From: Conexibacter sp. CPCC 206217
GTDB lineage: Bacteria; Actinomycetota; Thermoleophilia; Solirubrobacterales; Solirubrobacteraceae
Length of the DNA: 64,000 bases
Assembly (NCBI RefSeq): GCF_030646165.1
Contig: NZ_JAUTDO010000003.1
Location: 496,001 to 560,000 of the forward strand
Reading direction: 5' to 3'
Positions 53,863-61,836 of the stretch are shown piece by piece; the first letter of the stretch is position 1; each line of letters begins with the position of its first letter. Position numbers and translations under genes: made by a program. The notes under the pieces were generated by a model. That model was given only the letters and a program-made list of their open reading frames with translations, searched no databases and was not told where the DNA came from.

Positions 53863-55659
53863 CTACGGCGCTCTGCGCGCTCGCGCCGGTCTTCTCGGCG
53901 GCGCCAGGAAGCTTCTGCCGGCGCGCACGAGCACGGTGCGGCGCAGGACGAAGGCGGTCACGGCGACCTTGCCGCGCGTCACCTTCACGAACGTGCCGGG
54001 CCGTGGATCGCGCGGGCAGCGGTCGACGATCGTCCAGCGCGTCCCGCGCACGATCGCCGCGCCGTATCTCCCCTGCGTCCGGATCCGCCCGTCCGCATCG
54101 ACGTCGACCCGTCGTCCCTTGCGCCCCTTCTTGCGCTTCTTCGCGACGCTCGCGCGCGGCCGGGGGCTGGCTGGAGCGCATCCCTCCAACGGCCCCGACA
54201 GCACCAGCGTCCCGGGCAGCTGACCGCGGTCCAGCGCGCCGGTCTGGCGCACGATGAAGCGCCCGCCGCCGACCACGGCGCTCGCCCTGCGGCCTGCGCT
54301 GGTCGTCGTGAACAGCAGCCGGACGCGGCCGTTGCGGGCGTCCAGCTCGCTGCCGAGCGGGATCCCTCTGACGCTGTCGAGCGCGACGAAGCGGCGCGTG
54401 CCGGGCAGACGCACGAGGATCGTGCCGGAGACGGGCGCGACGACGGTCGTGCTGCCGCGCACCGGCGGCGCGACGCCCGGCGGCACCTGTCTCGTCGGCG
54501 TCGGCGTGCTCGTGCCCGGCGGCGGGTCCGTCGTCGCGTCGGGGACGGGCACGATCGCGCGCACGCGGTGGTTGAAGGAGTCGGCGATCCGCAGCCGCGT
54601 GCCGTCTGCCGCGACCGCGCGCGGGTGCGAGAGCTGCGCGACGGTCGACAGCCCGCCGTCGCCGCTGAAGCCGAGCGCCCCGGTGCCCGCGATCGTGCGG
54701 ATGATCCCGGCGGCGCTGACCTCGCGGATGCGCTCGTTGCCGGTGTCGGCGATCGCGATCGAGCCGTCGGGGCGCACCGCTACGCCCTCGGGCTGGTTGA
54801 GCGTCGCGGCGGTCGCGGATCCGTCGTCGCCGCTGAACGGAGCCACGCCCGACGAGCCCGCGACGGTCGTGATGACGCCGTCGGCGCCGACGCGGCGGAT
54901 GCGGTTGTTGCCGGTGTCGGCGATCAGGTAACCGCCGCCGTCGAGCGGCACGACGCGGGCCGGCGCTCTGAGCCCGGCCGCGGTCGCCGGGCCGCCGTCC
55001 CCGAGCAGCGTGTTGGACGGGAGCCCCGCGACGGTCACCAGCAGCCCGCCGCCGGGGAGCACCCGCGCGATCCGGTTGTTGCCGGAGTCGGCGATCAGGA
55101 AGCCCCCGTCGGCCAGCGCCGCGACGCCCTGCGGGGCGTTGAGGCTGACCGTCGTCGCATTGTCGCCCGAGCCGTAGCCGGCGATGCCGTTGCCGGCGAC
55201 GTTCGTGATGATCCCGCCCGCGCTGACGCGGCGGATGCGGTTGTTGCCCGTGTCGGCGATCAGGAAGCCCCCGTCAGGCAGCGCAGCGACCCCGCGCGGC
55301 TGGTTCAGCCGCACAGTCGGATCGGTCGCCGCGATGCCGTTGCCGGCGTACGGCTCGATCGTCCCACAGCACGGCCCTGCGCCCGCGACCGTCGCGATCA
55401 CGCCGGCCGCGTCGACCCGGCGGATGCGGTTGTTGGAGGTGTCGGCGATCAGATAACCCTCGCTGCTGGTGAACGGCGACACGTCCGACGGCGAGGTCAG
55501 CAGCGCTCTGATCGCGAAACCGCCGTCGCCGGAGAAGCCGCCGGTCCCGCTGCCGGCGACCGTGTCGATGCGATCGGCGGAGGACGCGGGCGCCGCGGCG
55601 GCGCCGAGCGCGACGGCGGCGATCAAGGAGAGAGCAGATGCGCGATGGGAGCGGGTCAC
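53863..55659 (-). CDS. secreted NHL-repeat beta-propeller protein with FecR-like tail
   Basis: 598 residues from GTG 55659. A signal peptide (SALSLIAAVALGAAAAPASS) precedes six NHL-type blades (~30-365), each with LxxPxGVAxxxDGGxLIADTGNNRIRRV. A Pro/Thr linker leads to a C-terminal domain (~390-598): FVALDSVRGIPLGSELDARN, basic KKRKKGRKGRR, then RTQGRYGAAIVRGTRWTIVD, VKVTRGKVAVTAF and VLVRAGRSFLAPP. The VRGTRW...V..GKV....AG pattern resembles a FecR-type fold and, as I recall, recurs in secreted Thermoleophilia proteins. It is divergent from the cyclase gene across 81 bp. Confidence 0.9.
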   Translation of the reverse strand: MTRSHRASALSLIAAVALGAAAAPASSADRIDTVAGSGTGGFSGDGGFAIRALLTSPSDVSPFTSSEGYLIADTSNNRIRRVDAAGVIATVAGAGPCCGTIEPYAGNGIAATDPTVRLNQPRGVAALPDGGFLIADTGNNRIRRVSAGGIITNVAGNGIAGYGSGDNATTVSLNAPQGVAALADGGFLIADSGNNRIARVLPGGGLLVTVAGLPSNTLLGDGGPATAAGLRAPARVVPLDGGGYLIADTGNNRIRRVGADGVITTVAGSSGVAPFSGDDGSATAATLNQPEGVAVRPDGSIAIADTGNERIREVSAAGIIRTIAGTGALGFSGDGGLSTVAQLSHPRAVAADGTRLRIADSFNHRVRAIVPVPDATTDPPPGTSTPTPTRQVPPGVAPPVRGSTTVVAPVSGTILVRLPGTRRFVALDSVRGIPLGSELDARNGRVRLLFTTTSAGRRASAVVGGGRFIVRQTGALDRGQLPGTLVLSGPLEGCAPASPRPRASVAKKRKKGRKGRRVDVDADGRIRTQGRYGAAIVRGTRWTIVDRCPRDPRPGTFVKVTRGKVAVTAFVLRRTVLVRAGRSFLAPPRRPARARRAP

Positions 55660-55740
55660 GAACCGAATCTTGGCGCGGAGCGACAGAGCGGACTGTCGCA
55701 GACCTGGCCGAGCTTGTGTCGAATGCGCGACACTCACGCG

Positions 55741-57564
55741 ATGCTCAGCCGTCCGGTGCGCGTCCTGATCGTCGGCCTGCTCGCCTGCGCGCTGACGGGA
55801 GCGGTCTACGCCACCGGCGTGCTCGACGGCCTGGAGCGGATCTCGGTCGACGCCCGCTTCGACGTGCGCGGCTCGCAGGGAGCGCCCGGCGACGTGGTCG
55901 TGGTCGGCATCGGCGACAGCACGTTCGCGAAGCTGAGACGGCAGTGGCCCTTCCCCCGTCGTCTGCACGCACAGGCGATCGACGCGCTGCTGGACGCGGG
56001 CGCCAGAGCGGTCGCCTACGACGTGCAGTTCTCCGAACCGTCCGACCCCGCCGAGGACCGCGCACTGCTGGTCGCGGCCGCCGACCCGCGCGTCGTGCTC
56101 GGGACCTCGGAGCTGACGCGCACGGGCCAGCCCGCGGTACTGCCGGCGCTGCTGCGCCGCCGTGCCGCCGCCCGCGTCGGCTACGCGCTCTTCCCCGTCG
56201 ACCCGGATGGCGTGATGCGCCAGCTCGACCCGCGCGTCGACGGCGTCCCGCACCTCGCCGTGCTCGCGTCGGGCGCCGGCGCGAAGAGCGCCTCCTCCCA
56301 CCCGATCGACTTCGCCGGGCCCGCCGGCACCGTTCCCGAGATCCCGTTCGAGGACGTGCTGAACGACAGCTTCGACCGGAACGAGGTGCGCGACAAGATC
56401 GTCGTCGTCGGCGCAACCGCCGAGAACCTGCAGGACTACCACGCGGTCGCCGCGGGGCACCTGATGTCCGGCCCGGAGATCAACGCGAACGCGATCCAGA
56501 CGATCCTCGACGGCTATCCGCTGAACGACGCGTCGACCGCAGCCGCGGTCCTGCTCGTCATGATCTTCGCGCTGCTGGCGCCGCTCGCCACGCTCGTGCG
56601 CGGACCGCCGAGCCGCGCGCTGCTGCTGGCGCTGGCGGCCGGCGCGGCCGGCGTGGTGCTGCTGTACGGCGTCGCGCAGCTGAGCTTCGACAACGGGACG
56701 ATCGTGCCGGTCGCGCCGCCGTTGCTGGCGCTGCTGCTCGGGACCGCGGGCGCGGTCGCGTTGACGTACACGGTCGAGGTGCGCGCGCGGCAGCGGATGC
56801 GGGTCGAGCTGGAGCGGTTCGTCGCGCCGGCGGTCGCGAGCGAGCTGCTGACGCGCGACCAGCCGCTGGAGAGCCATCGCGTCGAGGCGACCGTCCTCTT
56901 CTGCGACCTGCGCGGGTTCACGACGCTCGCCGAGCGGCTCGACGCGGAGCAGGTGATCAGACTGCTGAACCGCTACCTGGAGCTGGTCTCCGAGGCGGTC
57001 CTCGACGCCGGCGGGACCGTCCTCTCCTACCAGGGCGACGGCGTGATGGCCGTCTTCGGCGCGCCGCTCCCGCAGCCCGACCACGCCGCCCGCGCGCTCG
57101 CGGCGGCCCGCGCGATCCTCGACGACGCGCTGCCGCGCTTCAACCGCTGGGCGGCGGAGCGGGGGCTGCTGGGTGGGGACGCCGCGACGCCCGCCGGCGA
57201 CTCCGCGGGGCGGGATCCGCTCGCCGGCGCGGCAGCTCCCCACCCCGACCTCGCCACCGAGCGCAGCCCGTTCGACCCCGAACCAGCGTTGAGCGCCGGC
57301 ATCGGCGTCAACACGGGGCCGGTGATGGCCGGCGTGATCGGATCCGAGCGACGGGTCGAGTACGCGGCGATCGGCGACGCGACGAACGTCGCGGCCCGGC
57401 TGCAGGCGCTCGGGCGCGATTTCGATCCGCCGGCGCGCCTGTTCGTCGCCGCCGCAACGGCCGAAGCGCTCGGCGACCGTTTGGCCGCCGAGCGCTTGGA
57501 GTTGCATGGTGAGGTGTTCCTGAAGGGACGCCGCGAACCGGTCACCGTCTGGTTCGGACGCTGA
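55741..57564 (+). CDS. CHASE2-domain adenylate/guanylate cyclase
   Basis: 607 residues. One N-terminal helix, then an extracytoplasmic CHASE2 sensor (about 30-260: DVVVVGIGDSTFAKLRRQWP, GARAVAYDVQFSEPSD, KIVVVGATAENLQDYH), three further membrane helices (~262-340) and a class III cyclase. Metal Asp residues sit in VLFCDLRGFTT and YQGDGVMAVFG; the transition-state Asn/Arg motif is GDATNVAARLQ. The cyclase domain carries a ~45-residue Ala/Pro/Gly-rich insert (RGLLGGDAATPAGDSAGRDP onward). ATG 55723 is an alternative start. It probably makes cAMP in response to an external signal. Confidence 0.93.
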   Translation: MLSRPVRVLIVGLLACALTGAVYATGVLDGLERISVDARFDVRGSQGAPGDVVVVGIGDSTFAKLRRQWPFPRRLHAQAIDALLDAGARAVAYDVQFSEPSDPAEDRALLVAAADPRVVLGTSELTRTGQPAVLPALLRRRAAARVGYALFPVDPDGVMRQLDPRVDGVPHLAVLASGAGAKSASSHPIDFAGPAGTVPEIPFEDVLNDSFDRNEVRDKIVVVGATAENLQDYHAVAAGHLMSGPEINANAIQTILDGYPLNDASTAAAVLLVMIFALLAPLATLVRGPPSRALLLALAAGAAGVVLLYGVAQLSFDNGTIVPVAPPLLALLLGTAGAVALTYTVEVRARQRMRVELERFVAPAVASELLTRDQPLESHRVEATVLFCDLRGFTTLAERLDAEQVIRLLNRYLELVSEAVLDAGGTVLSYQGDGVMAVFGAPLPQPDHAARALAAARAILDDALPRFNRWAAERGLLGGDAATPAGDSAGRDPLAGAAAPHPDLATERSPFDPEPALSAGIGVNTGPVMAGVIGSERRVEYAAIGDATNVAARLQALGRDFDPPARLFVAAATAEALGDRLAAERLELHGEVFLKGRREPVTVWFGR

Positions 57565-57576
57565 GCAGCCCCACGC

Positions 57577-57621
57577 GGGCGCGGGCGGCCGGGAATTCGC
57601 CGGACCCGGCAGCCCGCGCCC
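57577..57621. terminator. inverted repeat between convergent genes
   Basis: GGGCGCGGGC (57577-57586) pairs perfectly with GCCCGCGCCC (57612-57621). The interior has additional CCGG/CCGG pairing. It separates the cyclase gene from the leftward secreted-protein gene and probably ends both. Confidence 0.6.
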
Positions 57622-57627
57622 ACGATC

Positions 57628-58335
57628 TCAGGGCTGCGCCACCTTCGGGACGCAGATCGCGTACGCGCGCAGGATCCGGCCGGAGGCGCTGTTGTTGCGG
57701 CCGGAGACGGTCCAGCCGGTCATCGCGTTGACGCCCGGCGCCAGCGGCGACGGCACCGACGCAGTCACCTGGACGTCCAGTTCGGTTGTGGCGTTCCCAG
57801 CGACCTGGAGCCAGCCGCCGCCGCCCCCAGTCGCCTTCTCGTCGGGGTTGCAGGATGCGGTGACCGTCGTAGAGCCGCCCGCGCCGCCGATCTGCGCGCT
57901 CGTGAGGAAGACGGTGCGGACGCTGTTCGCCATGAACGCGGTGTGGTCGCGCCCGTCGAGCTTCTGCGCGTCCTTCGCGACGTCAGCCGTTCTGGCGGTC
58001 TCGGCGTTTCTGGCGGTCTCGGCCGTTCTGGCCGTCTCAGCCGTGTTGGCGCTGCCGGCGGTCTTCGCGACGTCGGCGATCTTGGCGGCGTCGGCCGCTC
58101 TCGCGTACTCGGCGAAGTTCGCCAGCTTCGCGGCCGGGACGAGGCCGAGGCGCGACTCGTTGATCTGCACGCCGGTGAGCGAGTTGGCCTTGACGCGGTT
58201 GCCCGGCAGGCTGCTCTTCTTGACGGCAGAACCGCTGAACGGCGTGGCGGCCTGCGCGCTGCTGGCGGCGCCGGCGAAGGTGATCGAGGCGATCGCGAGA
58301 GCGGCGGCGGGACGGGTGATGGCGATGGAGCGCAT
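57628..58335 (-). CDS. secreted protein with Ala/Thr hexad repeats
   Basis: 235 residues; ATG 58335 behind AGGAGGAAG. A signal peptide (AAALAIASITFAGAASSAQA) is followed by VKKSSLPGNRVKANSLTGVQI and a helical stretch (~75-115) with repeats of the type TAETAR (TAETARTAETARNAETAR), which should form a coiled coil or stalk. The C-terminal domain (~120-235) is beta-rich with two Cys (ASCNPDEKATGGGGGW; AYAICVP). Relatives are common secreted proteins of Solirubrobacterales with unknown function. The coding repeat is 18 bp. Confidence 0.85.
   Translation of the reverse strand: MRSIAITRPAAALAIASITFAGAASSAQAATPFSGSAVKKSSLPGNRVKANSLTGVQINESRLGLVPAAKLANFAEYARAADAAKIADVAKTAGSANTAETARTAETARNAETARTADVAKDAQKLDGRDHTAFMANSVRTVFLTSAQIGGAGGSTTVTASCNPDEKATGGGGGWLQVAGNATTELDVQVTASVPSPLAPGVNAMTGWTVSGRNNSASGRILRAYAICVPKVAQP
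57989..58051 (-). repeat. 18-bp tandem repeat in the secreted-protein gene
   Basis: Three units of the type GTTCTGGCGGTCTCGGCG (57989-58006, 58007-58024, 58025-58042) plus a partial copy. They encode the hexads (T/N)AETAR on the minus strand. Confidence 0.8.
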
Positions 58336-58500
58336 GGGACTTCCTCCTGGATCTTCGAGGCGAGCCCGGTGCCCGCCGTTTCGATGGATCCAGACTCCCG
58401 CGGATCGCCCCCGCCCTCCGCTCGCCCGCCGACACCCCTTCTGTCAAGTGCGCGACACAGGCCCGACGGCGCACTCCCGCCGATTCGCCCCAGAACGACG

Positions 58501-58523
58501 AAAGCCCCGCTGAACGGGGCCTT
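58501..58523 (-). terminator. terminator after tRNA-Gln
   Basis: GCCCC (58504-58508) and GGGGC (58516-58520) form a stem extended by AA/TT pairs. On the minus strand it ends in TTT and lies six bases past the tRNA 3' end. Confidence 0.6.
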
Positions 58524-58528
58524 CTTCA

Positions 58529-58599
58529 CTGCGGGACAGGGATTCGAACCCCGATTACCCGGTCCAGAGCCGAGTGTCTTGCCATTAGACGATCCCGCA
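58529..58599 (-). tRNA. tRNA-Gln (anticodon CUG)
   Basis: A 71-nt cloverleaf on the minus strand. The acceptor stem is TGCGGGA/TCCCGCA, the anticodon loop CTCTGGA carries CTG, and the T arm contains GGTTCGAATCC. The discriminator base is G and CCA is not encoded. A -10-like TATTCT lies upstream (58616-58621), and a short terminator follows. Confidence 0.95.
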
Positions 58600-58669
58600 A
58601 CGCGTGCGAGGCATGAGAATAGACGCTTCGCGCGCGAGATGCCTCGTGGCGTCTGTATCTCGTACCGCG

Positions 58670-59491
58670 CTACGCCGGCCAATCCGGCGGCATTTCGAAC
58701 TGGTCGTCGCCGAGGGCGAGAACCAGGGGGTCGCCGGTGCGGGCGGCGATGTGGAGCGGGACGTCGGGGTCTGTCGTCGGGAAGGTCGCGCTGAGGACGC
58801 TGCGCTCGGGGAAGCGCGAGGTCAGCTGGCGCAGGGCGCGCGCGAGCTGCTCGATCTCGTCGGGCGCGACCGCTTGTCCGCGAGCCTCGGACGAGATCCC
58901 GTGCCGAACACCGGGACCAAGCGGCGCGTCGATCTGCTCGCGAACCGCTTCCAGTTCGAACGGGCCTGCGGCGTTCAGCGGCGGCAGCGGCAGCGAATCC
59001 GCAGAGAGGCGGTCCGGGTCCAGGTGGACCGTGTGCTCGCCCTCGGCCAGCAGGGCGAGGCCCTCGAACGGGCACTCGACGACGAACGGCTGGCCGCCGT
59101 CGCCGCGGTCCAGCAGCAGTATCGCCGCCTCCGCCCCCGCTGCACGCGTGAACGCGCGCAGCGTCACCGCCATCGTCGCTATCCGCGAGCGGGCGAGGTC
59201 GGCCGCGGTCGTCGGCAGGCGGCGAAAGCCGCTCCCCGGTCCAACGCGCGGACCGTCGCCCGCGGCGCCGGCCTCGCCAGCGCCCCGCGGCCCCTCCCCC
59301 GCCGGCCGTGCCGTCCAGCGGCGGTCGTCGACGTCTCCCAGCAGCGCCGACCAGCGATCGTCGCCGCCTCCGGACGGAGGCCAGGCGCCGGGCCCGTGGT
59401 GGCCGGGTCGGTGAAGGCGGCGGGCGCCTTCACCGAACCCCCGCCGCGCGGCCTTACCGCGCGCCGATCTGGGCGAGATCCGTCGCCGCAT
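58670..59491 (-). CDS. conserved-looking hypothetical protein, start uncertain
   Basis: Up to 273 codons, open from ATG 59491, which overlaps the flavoprotein gene's end by 38 bp. The first ~80 codons are Gly/Arg/Pro-rich and contain a perfect 10-bp hairpin (59409-59435), so the start may be further in, for example ATG 59173 (MAVTLRAFTRAAGAEAAI). The C-terminal ~165 residues look genuine: ILLLDRGDGGQPFVVECPFE, PDEIEQLARALRQLTSRFPE and LVLALGDDQFEMPPDW. I do not recognise the family. It would be the last gene of the leftward transporter/TrkA/flavoprotein chain. Confidence 0.6.
   Translation of the reverse strand: MRRRISPRSARGKAARRGFGEGARRLHRPGHHGPGAWPPSGGGDDRWSALLGDVDDRRWTARPAGEGPRGAGEAGAAGDGPRVGPGSGFRRLPTTAADLARSRIATMAVTLRAFTRAAGAEAAILLLDRGDGGQPFVVECPFEGLALLAEGEHTVHLDPDRLSADSLPLPPLNAAGPFELEAVREQIDAPLGPGVRHGISSEARGQAVAPDEIEQLARALRQLTSRFPERSVLSATFPTTDPDVPLHIAARTGDPLVLALGDDQFEMPPDWPA
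59409..59435 (-). terminator. perfect 10-bp hairpin at the end of the flavoprotein gene
   Basis: CGGTGAAGGC (59409-59418) pairs with GCCTTCACCG (59426-59435), with a 7-base loop, beginning 18 bp past the flavoprotein stop. It could terminate or attenuate transcription into the following hypothetical gene, or hide its ribosome entry region. Confidence 0.5.
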
Positions 59492-60704
59492 CTCCGAGTC
59501 TCGCGACGGATACGTCGTCGAGCGCCTCGCGAGAGGCGATCAGGCGGCGGGCATGGTCGAGGTCGTCGGAGCGGCCGACCGACAGCGCGCCCTCGACGCG
59601 GCCCTCGTCGACGTACCAGACGCTGAACTCGCCCGACTCGAACGAGCCGCGCACGACCTCGCGGTCCCATCTGCGCGCCGGCCCGACGTACTCCAGCGAC
59701 GCCCAGTCGGCGAGGTCGGAGAAGAAGTACGGCACGACGTCGTGCACGACGTCCTCGCCGAGCATCGAGCGCGCGACGGTCTTGCCGTGCTGCAGCGCGA
59801 CGTCCCAGTGCTCGGCGCGCACGCGACGGCCGTTGACGACGCTGTCGTACGCGGCCACGTCGCCGGCCGCCCATATCCCGCGCGCGGAGGTCCGCAGACG
59901 CTCGTCGCAGGCGATCCCGCCCAGCTCCTCGTCCAACGCGAGCCCGGCCGAGCGCGCCAGCATCACATCCGGCGCCACGCCCGCGCCGATCACGACGGCG
60001 TCGGCGTCGAGCACCTCGCCGGACGACGTGACGACCCGTTGCACCTGCTCGCCGTCGCCCTCGAAGCGCTCCAACGAGACGCCGGCGACAAGACGGATCC
60101 CGTGCTCCTCCAGGCGCGACTGGAAGAAGCGCCCGGCATCGAGACCGAACGTACGCGACAGCGCGACGTCCTCCTGCATCACGATCGTGCACTGCGCGCC
60201 GAGCTGCGTCAGCGTCGCCGCGACCTCGCAGCCGATGTAGGAGCCGCCGATCAGCACGACGCGTCTGCCGGCCGCCTCGGCGCGGATCTGCTCGGCGTTG
60301 CCGAACGCGCGCAGGTAGGAGATCCCCTCCAACTGGGCGCCGTCGACCGGCAGCCGGCGCACGTTCGCGCCCGTGGCCACCAGGGCGGTGTCGAACGAGA
60401 CGACCTCCTTCGTCGACAGTCTCGCCTCGCGCGCTTCGACATCGAGCTTCATGACCGACGTGCGCTGCAGCACCTCGATCCGCTGCTCCTCGTACCACGA
60501 GAGCGGTCTGTAGAAGGCGTCCTCGCGAGCCGAGGAGCCGGCGAGGTACTCCTTCGACAGCGGCGGGCGCTCGTACGGCAGGTCCGGCTCGCGGCCGACC
60601 AGCAGGATGTCGCCCTCGGCGCCGCCTTCGCGCAGCCAGCGCGCGCACGAGGCGCTCGCCAGACCGCCGCCGATCAGCAGGTGCGCCACGTGACGGTCGG
60701 CCAT
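59454..60704 (-). CDS. FAD-dependent NAD(P)H oxidoreductase (ferredoxin reductase-like)
   Basis: 416 residues. The FAD-binding N-terminus is HLLIGGGLASASCARWLREG. PYERPPLSKEYLAG is typical of rubredoxin/ferredoxin reductases, VVLIGGSYIGCEVAATLTQL binds NAD(P), and IWAAGDVAAYDSV closes the FAD site. The C-terminal ~90 residues form the reductase interface domain. It should transfer electrons from NAD(P)H to a small redox protein, which is not encoded nearby. Its ATG shares one base with the stop of the TrkA-type gene (TGATG), so both belong to the same operon. Confidence 0.92.
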   Translation of the reverse strand: MADRHVAHLLIGGGLASASCARWLREGGAEGDILLVGREPDLPYERPPLSKEYLAGSSAREDAFYRPLSWYEEQRIEVLQRTSVMKLDVEAREARLSTKEVVSFDTALVATGANVRRLPVDGAQLEGISYLRAFGNAEQIRAEAAGRRVVLIGGSYIGCEVAATLTQLGAQCTIVMQEDVALSRTFGLDAGRFFQSRLEEHGIRLVAGVSLERFEGDGEQVQRVVTSSGEVLDADAVVIGAGVAPDVMLARSAGLALDEELGGIACDERLRTSARGIWAAGDVAAYDSVVNGRRVRAEHWDVALQHGKTVARSMLGEDVVHDVVPYFFSDLADWASLEYVGPARRWDREVVRGSFESGEFSVWYVDEGRVEGALSVGRSDDLDHARRLIASREALDDVSVARLGDAATDLAQIGAR

Positions 60705-61375
60705 CAGGCGGCCGCTGCGCTCTGCGTGAACTGGGGCGTGATCGCGGACTCGAGGCCCGGGTCGAGGATCAACAGCACTTCGTCTCCCGCTTCGATGACA
60801 GTGTCCGACTTCGGCACGAAGCCGCCCCCGTCGCGCAGCACCGAGATGATCAGCGCGCCCTCGGGCAGCGGGACCTCTTCCACGCGCATGCCCGCGGCCG
60901 GTGCCCCCTGCACGACCTCCAGTTCGATGATCTCCAGCCGCTCGCCCTCGAGCGCCAGCAACTGCACAAGGCCGTACTGCGGCACCTCGTGCTCGATCAG
61001 GCGCAGGATCAGGTCGGTCGCGGAGACCGCCGGCTGGATCCCGAGCAGCTTGAAGTGCTGCAGGTTGCGAGGGTTGTTGACGCGCGCGACGATCCGCTGC
61101 GTCAGGTACTTCTCCTTCGCGACCTGGCAGATCAGCATGTTGTCCTCGTCGTCGCCGGTGACGGCGATCACGAGGTCGGCGCGCTGGATCCCGGCCCGCT
61201 CGAGCACCCACAGCTCAGTCGCGTCGCCGTACTGGACGGCGTGCTCGAGCTCCTGCTCGACGACGAGGTAGCGGCGGCGATCGTCCTCGATCAGCGTCAC
61301 CTCGTGGTCCTTCGCGAGCAGCTCGCGCGCGAGGTTCCAGCCGACCTTGCCGGCTCCGGCGATGATCACGTACAT
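60704..61375 (-). CDS. trkA: TrkA-family potassium uptake regulator (CeoB/CeoC type)
   Basis: 223 residues. The NAD-binding RCK N-domain starts MYVIIAGAGKVGWNLARELL, with the acidic ribose ligand in VTLIEDDRRR. GDDEDNMLICQVAKEKYLTQ and IVARVNNPRNLQHF follow. The RCK C-domain (~140-215: LQLLALEGERLEIIELEV motif region, EGALIISVLRDG, AGDEVLLILDP) is complete. It gates a K+ transporter in response to NAD(H) or other ligands. The start is ATG 61375; 22 bp separate it from the upstream short TrkA gene. Confidence 0.93.
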   Translation of the reverse strand: MYVIIAGAGKVGWNLARELLAKDHEVTLIEDDRRRYLVVEQELEHAVQYGDATELWVLERAGIQRADLVIAVTGDDEDNMLICQVAKEKYLTQRIVARVNNPRNLQHFKLLGIQPAVSATDLILRLIEHEVPQYGLVQLLALEGERLEIIELEVVQGAPAAGMRVEEVPLPEGALIISVLRDGGGFVPKSDTVIEAGDEVLLILDPGLESAITPQFTQSAAAA

Positions 61376-61397
61376 GCCGGTGCGGGCGCTGCCGTGC

Positions 61398-61826
61398 TCA
61401 GGCCACCGGGGCAAGAGCTGCCTCCTTCACGAGGTCGATCGCCTGCTGCGTCGGGCAGATCGTGTGCAGTCCCTGCTCGGCGTACCAGGCCGCGCGGGCC
61501 GGGTCCGCGACGCGCACGACGACGCGCGGGACGTTGAAGCGCTTCTGCGCGATCTGGGCGACGACGAGGTTGGTGTTGTCGCCGCGGGTGGAGGCGATGA
61601 AGACGTCCGCCTGCTCGATCCCGGCCTCCACGAGCGCGTCGACCTCGAGTGCCGTGCCGACCGTGAAGCGCCCACCGGCGTCCTCCCACGTGTCGACGAG
61701 GTCCTTGTCGAGCTGCTCGTGCGACAGCGGGTCCTGGTCGAGCACCGAGACCTCGTGACCCGCCTCCAGTGCCTGTTTGGCGACGGCGGAGCCGACGCGC
61801 CCCGCTCCGACGATCAGGATCAGCAT
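61398..61826 (-). CDS. short TrkA-N-only protein
   Basis: 142 residues covering only the RCK N-domain: MLILIVGAGRVGSAVAKQAL, VSVLDQDPLSHEQLD, ADVFIASTRGDNTNLVVAQI and VVVRVADPARAAWY. The C-domain found in the neighbouring copy, and in Mycobacterium CeoB and CeoC (about 220 residues each), is missing, and no remnant lies in the 22-bp gap downstream. It may form mixed rings with the full-length copy, acting as the NAD-sensing half. The start is ATG 61826, 10 bp after the APC gene stop. Confidence 0.9.
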   Translation of the reverse strand: MLILIVGAGRVGSAVAKQALEAGHEVSVLDQDPLSHEQLDKDLVDTWEDAGGRFTVGTALEVDALVEAGIEQADVFIASTRGDNTNLVVAQIAQKRFNVPRVVVRVADPARAAWYAEQGLHTICPTQQAIDLVKEAALAPVA

Positions 61827-61836
61827 GAGCGGAACA

